33,626 nucleotides of DNA from Burkholderiales bacterium (GCA_027484315.1 JAIXTE010000095.1:1-33626); one strand, 5' to 3'. Shown: positions 7,319-14,939, counted from the stretch's first letter. Notes: generated from the sequence alone by a model not told the origin. Made by a program: numbers and translations.

Positions 7319-7390
7319 GAGCTTTACTTGAATATGGACGCATGGCCACATGGCGAATTGTCCTGGTGCCCCCGTGACACTTCAAAGCTC
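7319..7390 (-). promoter_or_regulatory. Structured 5' leader element
   Basis: On the minus strand GAGCTTT (7384-7390) pairs perfectly with AAAGCTC (7319-7325), closing a 72-base element; inner pairs GGAC/GTCC and GTG/CAC are possible. It ends about 24 bases before the start codon at 7295. Confidence 0.35.
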
Positions 7391-7483
7391 AACGCATTTA
7401 AAGGGAAACGTCTGTTTTTTACTTCTGATTCGTTTGCGATACCGCTTGGCGGTGGGGGCGGCGGTGAATCAAACCGGTAAATA

Positions 7484-7512
7484 ATGGTAACATAAGGAAC
7501 GTATTAAGTCAA
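7484..7512 (-). promoter_or_regulatory. Promoter of the gene at 6591-7295
   Basis: On the minus strand TTGACT (7512-7507), 17 bp, TACCAT (7489-7484) with an upstream TGT that fits an extended -10. It would start near 7477. It is divergent from the promoter at 7526. Confidence 0.45.
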
Positions 7513-7525
7513 CATCAAGCGCCTG

Positions 7526-7554
7526 TTGAGTTTACTTCAATGTTATGCTATGAT
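7526..7554 (+). promoter_or_regulatory. Promoter of the 7613-11630 operon
   Basis: TTGAGT (7526-7531), 17 bp, TATGAT (7549-7554), with TGC just before the -10 (extended -10). Predicted start near 7561, about 50 bases before the first small gene of the operon. Confidence 0.65.
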
Positions 7555-7612
7555 TGATACATCGAATGACTGCCGGGTTAATCCACCCCGGATGACCGTG
7601 TGGAGGCCGGTA

Positions 7613-7747
7613 ATGAGCGGTACGGAAAAGAGGGTGCGGCCTCTGGATCACGGAGCTGGCTTTCAGGCTTTCGTAAATATCATGGCTTCCCTCGGGCTTC
7701 TTTTTTTTGGCCCATGTTTTCAGGGCCGGGTATATAGTGCCAGTTGA
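7613..7747 (+). CDS. Small 44-residue protein, first gene of the operon
   Basis: The ATG at 7613 is preceded by GGAGG at seven bases, the best ribosome-binding site in this stretch, and lies about 50 bases after the predicted transcription start. The product starts MSGTEKRVRPLDHG and contains one hydrophobic stretch (IMASLGLLFF). The coding region overlaps an inverted repeat GAGGCCG...CGGCCTC. No recognised family. An untranslated, structured leader is the alternative reading. The 112 bases after it hold a C-tract/G-tract hairpin (CCCCC...GGGGG) and no gene. Confidence 0.45.
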   Translation: MSGTEKRVRPLDHGAGFQAFVNIMASLGLLFFGPCFQGRVYSAS

Positions 7748-7859
7748 CGAAAGGTTTAGTGATTTCTCAATGGTGTTGTACGTTGCCCCCCCGGTGATTT
7801 TTCTTTTGGGGGTTGCAAAACTTCGAGAGGTAAATGGTTTGACTGAGGTGAGTAGGCAC

Positions 7860-8078
7860 ATGAAATCACACAATTCAATTAAAACGTCTCATCAATCCGG
7901 CATTTCATCGTTGGGTTTTTTGTTCATGGTGTCCATTATTCTGGCAATGTCCTCGGCTTGGCTCACCCATGTTGTCACTTGTTTCCAAGATGACCGATGG
8001 GGTTTTTTGATCGCAGGCGCATTGTGTTTCCCAGTCGCTATTTTCCACGGGTTTGGCTTGTGGTTCGGGATCTGGTGA
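7860..8078 (+). CDS. Small two-helix membrane protein
   Basis: 72 residues from the ATG at 7860, with GAGGTG upstream. Two hydrophobic segments at about residues 18-41 and 47-68 with an HGFGLWFG end; the pattern resembles small inner-membrane proteins I associate with plasmids and integrative elements. The frame is open further upstream, but without a better start. Its stop is eight bases before the next start at 8087, so it belongs to the same operon. Function unknown. Confidence 0.65.
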   Translation: MKSHNSIKTSHQSGISSLGFLFMVSIILAMSSAWLTHVVTCFQDDRWGFLIAGALCFPVAIFHGFGLWFGIW

Positions 8079-8086
8079 GAGGACTT

Positions 8087-8380
8087 ATGGAGATCAAACT
8101 CAATCCCCTTGCCCTCGAAGTCATGAATAAGCTTGGCGCGCCAAGGCCAGTAAACTTCGACCCTGAGCACAACTCAGACCACTTGCTGGAATTGATGGGC
8201 GCTCTTGAAATTAATGTTTTCTTTCTCGAAAGTTCTGCCTACGCTATTCCAGGTGAGGATTTCGGTGGTGTGGAATTCGAAACTCGGGTGGATATAGATG
8301 TGGGTCCAAACGCGAGGAGCGCGGCGATGAAGCTGGCGATATTCAGACTTTTGGAATCTATTAATCCAACGCTGCTGTGA
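8087..8380 (+). CDS. Unknown 97-residue protein
   Basis: Start at 8087 chosen for AGAGGA five bases upstream. The protein is soluble, with no membrane helix or recognisable motif; the middle part (VEFETRVDIDVGP) looks beta-rich. It overlaps the next start by GTGA, so its translation is probably coupled to that of the 672-residue protein that follows. Function unknown. Confidence 0.7.
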   Translation: MEIKLNPLALEVMNKLGAPRPVNFDPEHNSDHLLELMGALEINVFFLESSAYAIPGEDFGGVEFETRVDIDVGPNARSAAMKLAIFRLLESINPTLL

Positions 8381-10395
8381 CAGAGATAGCCATCCAAGCC
8401 AGTTTTGAGCCATTCCGCGAGGATGATCAGGGAGTGCATGACGGCGACGGGAGTGAGCACTCTAAGCGTCTTTCTTTCCCTGTCAATCCGAAGAAATCCA
8501 ATTTTAAAATGAAGCGTTCCTACGGCGTTCTTCTTGATGCCCATGAAACGTTTGCTCCTTTCCATGATCAATGTCTCCAAAAAACCTGGATTAGCTGGTT
8601 TGGAGAACGGCTGCCAGATGGCTTACAAGATCTGATGCAGGCCTGCATGTTTGTCATGGGGGCCATTCCCACAGCACAAGGAGTCTGGTTTGACCATGGT
8701 GACTACACCTCATGGAAAATAGAGACCTCCATGATCGATCCCACGGTGGATCTTGATACCGGCTGTGAAAAACAGAACGTCCTCAGGAAAGTAATCAAGC
8801 GCGACTCTACGGTGGCGGGGCGTTGTCTATCCGATATCATGGCGGATCAGTTCCAAAAAGTTTACTTGCCCCAGCGCCAAGAGGAGGGGCGGGGCTGGCG
8901 ACGAATTGGCCCTCTAATGCTTGCCAAAGGTAAGGTGGGATCAGTCCGTGCGTGTATCTTAAGTCTTCGAACTCTTGTTGAATTTATTCAATCCGACTCT
9001 GACAAAAAACAACAAACCGTAGAACAGTTATGCCGTGGAATGAACTCAGTAGAAAACACCATCAGAGTTGTCGGAGTGCATCTGGGTTACTCCGTTGTCG
9101 CAGCAGTCTCTGAGTTTTTAAATGAGGGGTGCGCAGCATTCGTCCGTGATGTATTACAAGATTCGAAGAGAAATCAGGTGGAATCAATTGAGTCCATTGC
9201 CTCGATCAATGTCTTTCCATACAAGCGTGGCGTGCAGTTATCCAAGCACATTCTTTCTTCTCGATACATCTGCAATGCAGGAGCGGCGTATGCAAAATGC
9301 TTTTTCTCCAAAGAGACACTTTCGGACACTGCAAAGGTGTTCGGCATACATGCAAGCCTTGAAAACTACAACGGGATCGGTGGCCTGAAACACCGAGATT
9401 TTGTTCTCAGTGAGATGCGAAATGAATATCCACTTCTGCGAACCATGTTTAAAAAGCTTCAAGGGAAGCCCTTCGAGCAGAAAGTAGATCTGATTAATCT
9501 ACTGCGCCAGAGGTATAAAGACGCGGGCCTTACTCGGCCTGGATGGCGGCTAATGAAAAGAATAAGCCCGCTTGATATTTCGAAGCTCGTAGACAAAAGA
9601 GATGCCTGGGTTCTAAGCTATAACCTGGCATCAACAAAGCAGAACAAGGGGGTGCAATGCATCGCTTTTGGTTTTCTGTCTGATCTTGGTAAATTCTATT
9701 GTGATAAGCCACGCGCTGGAATTCTTCCTGCACTCTTTCTTGTTTATAAGGCAAATTTCAACCGTCGTGAAGCCATGGAGGATAGTTATGATCCTGATCC
9801 CGACTTGCACTTTTTCAGGGCGTTTGCGCGTCACATCCTGCACAGCACTGATTCGGTTCGGAACCTAATTAATCTTTGTAACGATGCCAGGGATGTTCTT
9901 TCCAATTTGCAATTTTTGCACATACGGGCTCTCATTGGACCACGCAAGATTACCGAGTCCAGAGCGCTTAGAATCATTCACATTGGACACCAGGAGATGC
10001 AGTTAACACGTCTCTCTGTGGCTGGACCCAATGTATTTCTTTCTTGGGCCCCAACACTCCCGGAATACGCCAGCAAGGTCATGGTCTTCAAAGAGTTGTG
10101 CGACTCCACCTCCTTAGACAAAGAAGGTGAAGAGATGAGCCATTGCATTGCCGCTTACGCGATATCAAGCGCTGGTGGTAAAACACGTATTTTCAGTGGA
10201 ACACTGCACGGTTCAACGAGTAGGTCTGACAGGATATCCATAGCTTTCCGTTGTATTGACGAATTCAATTGGCGCGTTGCGCAGGTGAGAGGATTTGCAA
10301 ACCGAGGCGCTACCAAACAGGAAAGAGCCCAGGTCAATTCTTTGCTTAGGGTATTTAACAACGCTTGGCGTGAGCGAACAAAGGAAAATCAATGA
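8377..10395 (+). CDS. PcfJ-like protein, 672 residues
   Basis: The start is GTG at 8377, overlapping the previous stop (GTGA), which fits translational coupling. The C-terminal part has the PcfJ-type pattern EGEEMSHCIAAYA (583-595), then IFSGTL, an R-x-S-I-A-F strand, and VAQVRGFANRGATKQE near the end. PcfJ-like proteins are carried by conjugative plasmids and other mobile elements; their activity is not established. The first 550 residues are mostly helical with no motif I recognise. It is the largest gene in the operon and overlaps the next one by ATGA. The PcfJ call rests on the C-terminal pattern only. Confidence 0.7.
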   Translation: MTEIAIQASFEPFREDDQGVHDGDGSEHSKRLSFPVNPKKSNFKMKRSYGVLLDAHETFAPFHDQCLQKTWISWFGERLPDGLQDLMQACMFVMGAIPTAQGVWFDHGDYTSWKIETSMIDPTVDLDTGCEKQNVLRKVIKRDSTVAGRCLSDIMADQFQKVYLPQRQEEGRGWRRIGPLMLAKGKVGSVRACILSLRTLVEFIQSDSDKKQQTVEQLCRGMNSVENTIRVVGVHLGYSVVAAVSEFLNEGCAAFVRDVLQDSKRNQVESIESIASINVFPYKRGVQLSKHILSSRYICNAGAAYAKCFFSKETLSDTAKVFGIHASLENYNGIGGLKHRDFVLSEMRNEYPLLRTMFKKLQGKPFEQKVDLINLLRQRYKDAGLTRPGWRLMKRISPLDISKLVDKRDAWVLSYNLASTKQNKGVQCIAFGFLSDLGKFYCDKPRAGILPALFLVYKANFNRREAMEDSYDPDPDLHFFRAFARHILHSTDSVRNLINLCNDARDVLSNLQFLHIRALIGPRKITESRALRIIHIGHQEMQLTRLSVAGPNVFLSWAPTLPEYASKVMVFKELCDSTSLDKEGEEMSHCIAAYAISSAGGKTRIFSGTLHGSTSRSDRISIAFRCIDEFNWRVAQVRGFANRGATKQERAQVNSLLRVFNNAWRERTKENQ

Positions 10396-10940
10396 GCGAC
10401 AAGACATCAATTAACGCGGCTCTCGGTGGTTTATTGGACGCCCTCTCTCAAGGAGGCGGAGGGCTATTTTCGGCGGTGGAACACCAACCGATTATCCAGA
10501 GCGCCATCGATTTAGCAAAGACCGGGAAATACGAGGAATTCTACTTTGCTCTGATGTACCCCTTTGAACAGGTCGTGGATTCCATTGTGCAGAAAGCCCT
10601 ACCGGAGAGTCCTCAAGCTCAATTTCTCATGAAGAACTCTGAGTTCGTCGAGTCGCATTTCGTTACGCTGATCAAAAAATACGAGGGATCGGCGTGCTCT
10701 GCGGATAAGTCCAGGGCAATCCTTTCGCACCTGCTTGTTTTCTTCGTGAAGGGCAAAAAGATCGAGTTTGACTTCACCCAGGAATACACCTACCACCTGC
10801 CCAAGAAAATTTTCACTACGCACGAAGAGATCTTAGGGTTTTTCGATGGGGTCCAACGGCTTTACTACGGCCGTCCTGACGAATATCTCAAGGCGCTCAT
10901 GGAAACCATGAAAAAGGGTGAGCAATCTTATGGGACATAA
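10392..10940 (+). CDS. Unknown 182-residue protein (paralog of the fragment at 11631)
   Basis: ATG at 10392 overlaps the preceding stop (ATGA). The protein is helical and soluble, with a glycine-rich stretch (SQGGGG) near residue 22 and no recognised domain. Its C-terminal part, THEEILGFFDGV then GRPDEYLKAL, has a degenerate second copy directly after the next gene (11631-11762), so this family was once present at least twice here. Probably acts with the PcfJ-like protein and the membrane-anchored protein that flank it, since all three are cotranscribed. Confidence 0.75.
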   Translation: MSDKTSINAALGGLLDALSQGGGGLFSAVEHQPIIQSAIDLAKTGKYEEFYFALMYPFEQVVDSIVQKALPESPQAQFLMKNSEFVESHFVTLIKKYEGSACSADKSRAILSHLLVFFVKGKKIEFDFTQEYTYHLPKKIFTTHEEILGFFDGVQRLYYGRPDEYLKALMETMKKGEQSYGT

Positions 10941-10976
10941 CGATAAAACCAAACGTAACGATAGAAGGAGAGACTC

Positions 10977-11630
10977 ATGAGTAAATTGACATCGGCTTCC
11001 AGTATTCTTTGTGCTGCATTCCTTGTTGGTCTGGCATCTATTTTGTCGGTTTTGTATCACGCGGCTGCCCCACTCGCCGATTTCGATTCAAAACTCTATT
11101 TTTTCCGGGAAGAGTTAGGTATCTACTCTCCCGTCTCTGACAGGATTTTCGCTACTCGACAGGCCGTCGAACTGGTTACAGAGAGCCCATCTGCTTTTGT
11201 GGACGCAGGCGAAACCAGCGCCCTGGCGACGCAAATATACGAGGGGCTCACTGAAGAGAAGTTCGCCTATGTGAAATGCCGGTATTTGGCGGCTTTTCTT
11301 GAGGCCGATTCCGAATATCACCAGTCGGGGGCCTATTCGCAGCCGTGGGAAGATCTTCGTGGAAAGGTATTATCCTTGGTCCAACAAAACCGCAGCGCCT
11401 GGTTGTCAGAATTAGACAGCACCGATGTGCGAATAAAAGAGGTCTTTGGACAGACTGGCAGCACTGTAGAGCTAGATCCCCTTGGACAAAAGATTATGGG
11501 AATGACTCAAGGCGCTAGAAATGCCCTCAATTCAGTGGAGCAGGTTGGCAAGTCGTACCGTAGGGGGCAAGGTGTGGTTGACCAGGCCCTCAATTCAATT
11601 CAGCCAGATGCACGCCTACCATCGACCTAA
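10977..11630 (+). CDS. Membrane-anchored unknown protein
   Basis: 217 residues with AAGGAG eight bases before the ATG. One hydrophobic helix at about residues 8-30, then a 185-residue domain that is probably periplasmic and helical, rich in Q/S/E. There is no cleavage site of the usual kind, so an anchor is more likely than a signal peptide. It follows the previous gene by 36 bases. The reading frame continues after its TAA into sequence related to the end of the previous gene, so its C-terminus may have been changed by rearrangement. Confidence 0.75.
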   Translation: MSKLTSASSILCAAFLVGLASILSVLYHAAAPLADFDSKLYFFREELGIYSPVSDRIFATRQAVELVTESPSAFVDAGETSALATQIYEGLTEEKFAYVKCRYLAAFLEADSEYHQSGAYSQPWEDLRGKVLSLVQQNRSAWLSELDSTDVRIKEVFGQTGSTVELDPLGQKIMGMTQGARNALNSVEQVGKSYRRGQGVVDQALNSIQPDARLPST

Positions 11631-11762
11631 AAGGTTCCTGTCACACACGAGGAGATTGTTGCTTTTTGGGATCGTGTCAACGGGATTTCGAATGGCCGCC
11701 CTGACGATAACATCGGAGCACTCAGGGGCTTAATCGTCCGGGTTGTACGGGACGCCGCCTGA
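11631..11762 (+). pseudogene. Decayed second copy of the 3' end of the 10392 gene
   Basis: In frame after the TAA of the previous gene, codons read KVPVTHEEIVAFWDRV, then NGRPDDNIGALRGL, ending at TGA (11760-11762). This lines up with THEEILGFFDGV and YGRPDEYLKAL at the end of the 10392 protein; the spacing between HEEI and GRPD is the same in both. There is no start codon or ribosome-binding site, so it is most likely a remnant, unless the TAA is read through. Confidence 0.55.
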
Positions 11763-11774
11763 GCCCCGCATGAA

Positions 11775-12077
11775 TTACATCGATGGAGAGGCAGGCCTGA
11801 ATTTGAATGGCGTGGGGTTGGCCGCGCCTGTCTCAATGGCGTCCTGATCTTGCTTGGTCAATGCGATATTCACTGGTTGCCCCCAGGGTCCATGCTTGTC
11901 GATTCGGACCAGCTCCTTTTCTTCAGCCCACTCGTTCACTGCAACAAAGGGCTGGTCTCCTTCGGCCGTAAAGCGCTCCACAATTTTTTCATCGTGCAGC
12001 GCTGTGTCGTTTAGCGTGATGCCGTAGTAGCGCTGTAGCAGGCGGTCCGCGATGTTTTGGAATTCTTTGGGTTGCAT
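11775..12077 (-). CDS. Unknown 100-residue protein
   Basis: TAGGAG lies eight bases before the ATG. The protein starts MQPKEFQNIADRLLQRYYGI and contains VNEWAEEKELVRID and PWGQPV; the layout resembles small conserved proteins of integrative elements, but I cannot name a family. No membrane segment. Convergent with the 7613-11762 operon. It follows the TrpF-like gene after a hairpin, so it may have its own promoter. Confidence 0.7.
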   Translation of the reverse strand: MQPKEFQNIADRLLQRYYGITLNDTALHDEKIVERFTAEGDQPFVAVNEWAEEKELVRIDKHGPWGQPVNIALTKQDQDAIETGAANPTPFKFRPASPSM

Positions 12078-12139
12078 GTATTGGCTCCTATTGGTTCCTG
12101 ATCATGCTATCTCGATGGCTGCAAACCTGTTAGTTTTAA

Positions 12140-12178
12140 GGGATGCTTTCTTCAGAATCTCTCGACAGAAGGCATCCC
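12140..12178 (-). terminator. Hairpin between two minus-strand genes
   Basis: GGGATGC (12140-12146) pairs perfectly with GCATCCC (12172-12178), extended by TTCT/AGAA. It lies just after the stop of the 12184 gene. On the minus strand it is followed only by CCTTAAAAC, so termination is probably weak. Confidence 0.4.
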
Positions 12179-12183
12179 TGCCT

Positions 12184-12897
12184 TCACTGGCGTGCAACAA
12201 TCCACTCGTTGGTTTCGCTGAGAACCTGCTCACACAACTTCAGGCAGAGTCGATCAGAGCCATCGTGCTCGATTCTCAGTCGCCCCTCCATGTCGATCCA
12301 TATCTCTCTACCTTGTGCAACCGTTGCGATGTTATCCAGGTCGTCCGACATGCTTCCAGGGCCTAGTCCACCGGCATAGCCGCAATACGAGGGGAGGGGG
12401 TTAGGCCACACCTTGCATTTCACGCCATTGCCTCCTGATGAATCAAAAAGGGATTGGTGGTTCTGCAATGGAACCTCAGACCACAGGTATGCGTTGTTCC
12501 GGTTGTGTTGGGTGATGACCCTCATTGGTGCGAGCTTCTCGATCGTACGGCGCAGGTCAGGCGTATGCACGGTCCCTTTTTTCGAATTGAAGTTCAATTG
12601 AATCCTGCCTCCACGCTCGCTAACAAGGCTTGCCAAACGAGATACCTCAGGCTCCCCAGCTATTAACCCAGGTACGCCACCGCCGCAGATGTGAAGTGCA
12701 ACATTGACATGGATTTCAAGAGACTTCAGCAGGCCTTCGATTGAATTTGCAGCCATGTAACGGCCTGGTGTTCCTTGGCGCGCTGGCGAGTAAAGAATTC
12801 CCCATTCCGTGAAAAGAAAGTCCTTTGATAGTCGGGTTAGACGCTCAATGTCCGTATTTTCATCTACGCCAGTCAGGGTGCAATATTTTATTTTCAT
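12184..12897 (-). CDS. TIM-barrel protein resembling phosphoribosylanthranilate isomerase (TrpF-like)
   Basis: 237 residues. Features that recall TrpF: a start with KYCTLTGV, an early segment FTEWGILYSPARQGTPGRY, a strand-loop DSSGGNG in the middle, and CGYAGGLGPGSM near the phosphate-binding end. The classical catalytic Cys of KICG is replaced (KYCTLT keeps a Cys one place off), so tryptophan synthesis is unlikely and the substrate is unknown. ATG at 12897 has no clear ribosome-binding site; TATAAT on the minus strand at 12933-12928 is the likely -10. The fold call is by motif only. Confidence 0.55.
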   Translation of the reverse strand: MKIKYCTLTGVDENTDIERLTRLSKDFLFTEWGILYSPARQGTPGRYMAANSIEGLLKSLEIHVNVALHICGGGVPGLIAGEPEVSRLASLVSERGGRIQLNFNSKKGTVHTPDLRRTIEKLAPMRVITQHNRNNAYLWSEVPLQNHQSLFDSSGGNGVKCKVWPNPLPSYCGYAGGLGPGSMSDDLDNIATVAQGREIWIDMEGRLRIEHDGSDRLCLKLCEQVLSETNEWIVARQ

Positions 12898-12927
12898 TTT
12901 GGTCGTTGTGAGTTCGATCTGGTTTCC

Positions 12928-12933
12928 ATTATA
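12928..12933 (-). promoter_or_regulatory. -10 element (TATAAT) for the TrpF-like gene
   Basis: TATAAT read on the minus strand, inside CAATATAATGG. The same 11-mer occurs at the homologous bidirectional promoter at 14932-14968. No good -35 is visible. Confidence 0.45.
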
Positions 12934-12962
12934 TTGTATATCTAGTTTAAATAGTGTATTAT
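12934..12962 (+). promoter_or_regulatory. Promoter of the 12998 gene
   Basis: TTGTAT (12934-12939), 17 bp, TATTAT (12957-12962). Predicted start near 12969, about 29 bases before the gene. Confidence 0.55.
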
Positions 12963-12997
12963 TATTTGCATAATCAATTTATCTGGTCCGAATCAAA

Positions 12998-13471
12998 ATG
13001 ACAGCACTCCTTGATCTTATCAATGAAGCGAAAAAAAGAACTGCAGAGGCAGATTTGGCTACCGCATGTGCTGCCAACGCTCTGAAGGATTCGCTGGAAA
13101 AGCTATTGCCTGCTGGTACGGTATTCAATCTGAGGGACCGGACCAAACGGGACTTTCCAGAATATCTTCGTTCTGTCAGAACCATCGGTGGAAAGGATCA
13201 CGGCTCGAAGATTTTCCGAATTGAGCAGGTTAACCTGGTAATCCTTGACCCACGGAATCCGGAGCTGGCCACCTGGGAGGCTGATGCGACAGCCATTAGC
13301 GAAAAGACAGGTAAGGACCTTGATGGGAGCGTGGCCCACTCGGCCAACAACCGAGGCAAATTCGTCCGTATCGCCGGAAGCCTTTGCGTGTCGAGATCGC
13401 CTGAGGAATCAATTGAGGATCAGATCGCGCGAATGCTTGACGCCCTGATTCTGTCAAAACCCCGCTCATAA
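12998..13471 (+). CDS. Unknown 157-residue protein
   Basis: The ATG at 12998 follows AATCAAA with no Shine-Dalgarno match; the short leader fits the promoter at 12934. The N-terminal third is an alanine- and lysine-rich helix with coiled-coil character (residues 5-35); the rest has an FRIEQVNLVILDP strand and a C-terminal helix. No recognised family. It is divergent from the TrpF-like gene across a shared promoter region. Confidence 0.7.
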   Translation: MTALLDLINEAKKRTAEADLATACAANALKDSLEKLLPAGTVFNLRDRTKRDFPEYLRSVRTIGGKDHGSKIFRIEQVNLVILDPRNPELATWEADATAISEKTGKDLDGSVAHSANNRGKFVRIAGSLCVSRSPEESIEDQIARMLDALILSKPRS

Positions 13472-13581
13472 CCTAACGCACATACCAGGTCGGACAATAA
13501 AACGACTTCAAGGTGTGAAGATTTTCGCCTCAAATCGGTCGTGGCCAGGTGGAGTCTCACGGCAGTCGAAGGCGGGGTTTT
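13456..13581 (+). repeat. Long-range perfect 10-bp inverted repeat
   Basis: AAAACCCCGC (13456-13465) and GCGGGGTTTT (13572-13581) enclose 106 bases: the last codons of the 12998 gene and most of the gap before the regulator. Small stems such as CTTCA/TGAAG lie inside. It could be a structured 3' end or a small RNA. I see no gene in 13472-13634. Confidence 0.4.
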
Positions 13582-13634
13582 ACGTCACTTCAGGGTGGGT
13601 TCATTTGCTCCAACCTCCTGAAAAGAAGGAGTCA

Positions 13635-13682
13635 ATGAAAAACTTCCCACAAATCAACAAAACCATCAAACAAGTGTTGTAA
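13635..13682 (+). CDS. Possible 15-residue leader peptide
   Basis: AAGGAG (13626-13631) is three bases before an ATG that opens 15 codons (MKNFPQINKTIKQVL) and a TAA. It lies directly upstream of the regulator gene, and its coding region contains the first arms of both nested inverted repeats. The spacing is short, and the peptide may be fortuitous. Confidence 0.3.
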   Translation: MKNFPQINKTIKQVL

Positions 13683-13735
13683 CAACCTTGTTAACAATTT
13701 ATTATTGTTACAACCTAACAACCATCTTGTGGGAA
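13644..13735. promoter_or_regulatory. Nested operator-like inverted repeats before the regulator
   Basis: Outer arms TTCCCACAA (13644-13652) and TTGTGGGAA (13727-13735), and inner arms GTTGTAACAA (13676-13685) and TTGTTACAAC (13705-13714), are both perfect. A self-complementary TTGTTAACAA (13688-13697) lies between the inner arms. The outer right arm ends four bases before the ATG of the Cro-like gene, over its ribosome-binding site. This suggests autoregulation, as DNA sites or as an RNA fold. Confidence 0.6.
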
Positions 13736-13739
13736 AGAT

Positions 13740-14249
13740 ATGAAAGATATTGCCACGTACGATCACATTAGAAAGGTTAACGTCATTGCTATCCTGCGGG
13801 AGAAATTTGAAAACCGCCAGATACTCATGGCGCAGGCCTTGGGGGTGAGCCAGCAACTTATCTCAACATGGGTAAAGACTGGTGAAAATGCAAAGCCGTT
13901 GGGTGAACGAGCAACTCGCAAGATTGAACTTAAGCTGGGATTGAAGCGTTACAGTCTTGACAGCGAAAATTTCATTAAAGATCAGGGATTCACTGAGGTG
14001 GACATTAAGACGGAGCCCCGCCGCCCAACGAACAACATCTCCTTCGGTGATGTTGTTGAATTTACAACCGGAGGGATATTCCTTTGTACTGATGTGGGCT
14101 CGCGCTTTTTCATGGCCGTCAATTTAAACGACCATTTCTTGGGTGATATCAAAAACCCCGATAGGTTATTTGAAATAGAGGAAAAATTTCTTCACGAATC
14201 TGCTCCAGAATTCAAGACAATCGGCAAAATCGAGCTCAACTTAAGCTGA
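13740..14249 (+). CDS. Cro/CI-like helix-turn-helix regulator
   Basis: 169 residues. A helix-turn-helix at about residues 27-68: MAQALGVSQQLISTWVKTGE followed by RATRKIELKLGL, typical of Cro/CI-type repressors. The C-terminal 100 residues start with ISFGDVVEFTTGGIFLCTD and look like a beta-rich domain of unknown role; there is no LexA-type Ser-Lys protease motif that I can see. The ribosome-binding site is poor (GGGAAAG) and overlaps an inverted-repeat arm, so translation may be limited. It probably binds the nested repeats upstream and controls itself; other targets are unknown. Confidence 0.8.
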   Translation: MKDIATYDHIRKVNVIAILREKFENRQILMAQALGVSQQLISTWVKTGENAKPLGERATRKIELKLGLKRYSLDSENFIKDQGFTEVDIKTEPRRPTNNISFGDVVEFTTGGIFLCTDVGSRFFMAVNLNDHFLGDIKNPDRLFEIEEKFLHESAPEFKTIGKIELNLS

Positions 14250-14328
14250 GCAAAGGGGCAGGTCGCAGCGCACTACTCCAACTAAAGCGCTTATGCGGCT
14301 CTAGTAGGGTCTTCTGGAGGCGCTCTTT

Positions 14329-14859
14329 TCACTTGAACGAGCCGGGGAATGCCAGATACTTTTGTTCGGATTCGGTAAAACACCAACCCAACTCACCCAA
14401 ATTCCACAGTTTGAGCGTCTGTCCTTCGATTGCGATTTCCTGTGGGGTTAGATCGATGTGCTCACCAGGATAAGAGCTGTCAATAACTCGCAGCGTGTCG
14501 CCATCCTGCGAAAATATCAGGGATTCCCCGTCGCAGCCTCTGCCCAGCACATCAATAGCCACCTCCTTGATCACCCAAGGGCAAGCCCAGCCATTCCAGA
14601 CTCGTCCGTTTGTGTATCCGTGAAACTCGATGTCACTTTCCGCAGAGAAGGCCGCCGGGCGGAAGACATACAGACTCGCCAGTTCCACCGCCCTGAAGTC
14701 GCGCGAGAACACTTCAGAGGTCATGCTCAAGGCCATGCCGCCGTGGTATGGAGCAAAGGTAATACGATCATCGTTTCTCTCGATCAGCCTCATGGCATGC
14801 GCTGCGTCTTGGGGTGCAGTCTTGTGCAGATAAACCGTTGTTTCATTATTCTCTTGCAT
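14329..14859 (-). CDS. Unknown 176-residue protein
   Basis: Start taken at 14859 because AGGAG lies nine bases upstream; the frame has two other ATGs 3 and 10 codons earlier, the first of them immediately after the AGGAG. The protein has an aromatic core motif RVWNGWACPWVIKEVA and a C-terminal LGELGWCFTE; this resembles small plasmid and integrative-element proteins of unknown function. No membrane segment or enzyme motif. It converges on the Cro-like gene with a 79-bp gap in which no clear terminator is seen. Confidence 0.7.
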   Translation of the reverse strand: MQENNETTVYLHKTAPQDAAHAMRLIERNDDRITFAPYHGGMALSMTSEVFSRDFRAVELASLYVFRPAAFSAESDIEFHGYTNGRVWNGWACPWVIKEVAIDVLGRGCDGESLIFSQDGDTLRVIDSSYPGEHIDLTPQEIAIEGQTLKLWNLGELGWCFTESEQKYLAFPGSFK

Positions 14860-14933
14860 TCCTGACATCTCCTGGAGTTCGACATTCAATCCAAATGGAA
14901 TGGGCGTCTACACGATCACGTTTTGCAGCAACC

Positions 14934-14939
14934 ATTATA
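14934..14939 (-). promoter_or_regulatory. -10 element (TATAAT) for the 14329 gene
   Basis: TATAAT on the minus strand inside CAATATAATGG, the same 11-mer as at 12926-12936. The -35 is weak. Confidence 0.4.

Noticed and set aside
7532-7873. 113-codon minus-strand open frame
   Set aside because: It runs against the 7526 promoter, overlaps the small plus-strand genes and shows no ribosome-binding site.
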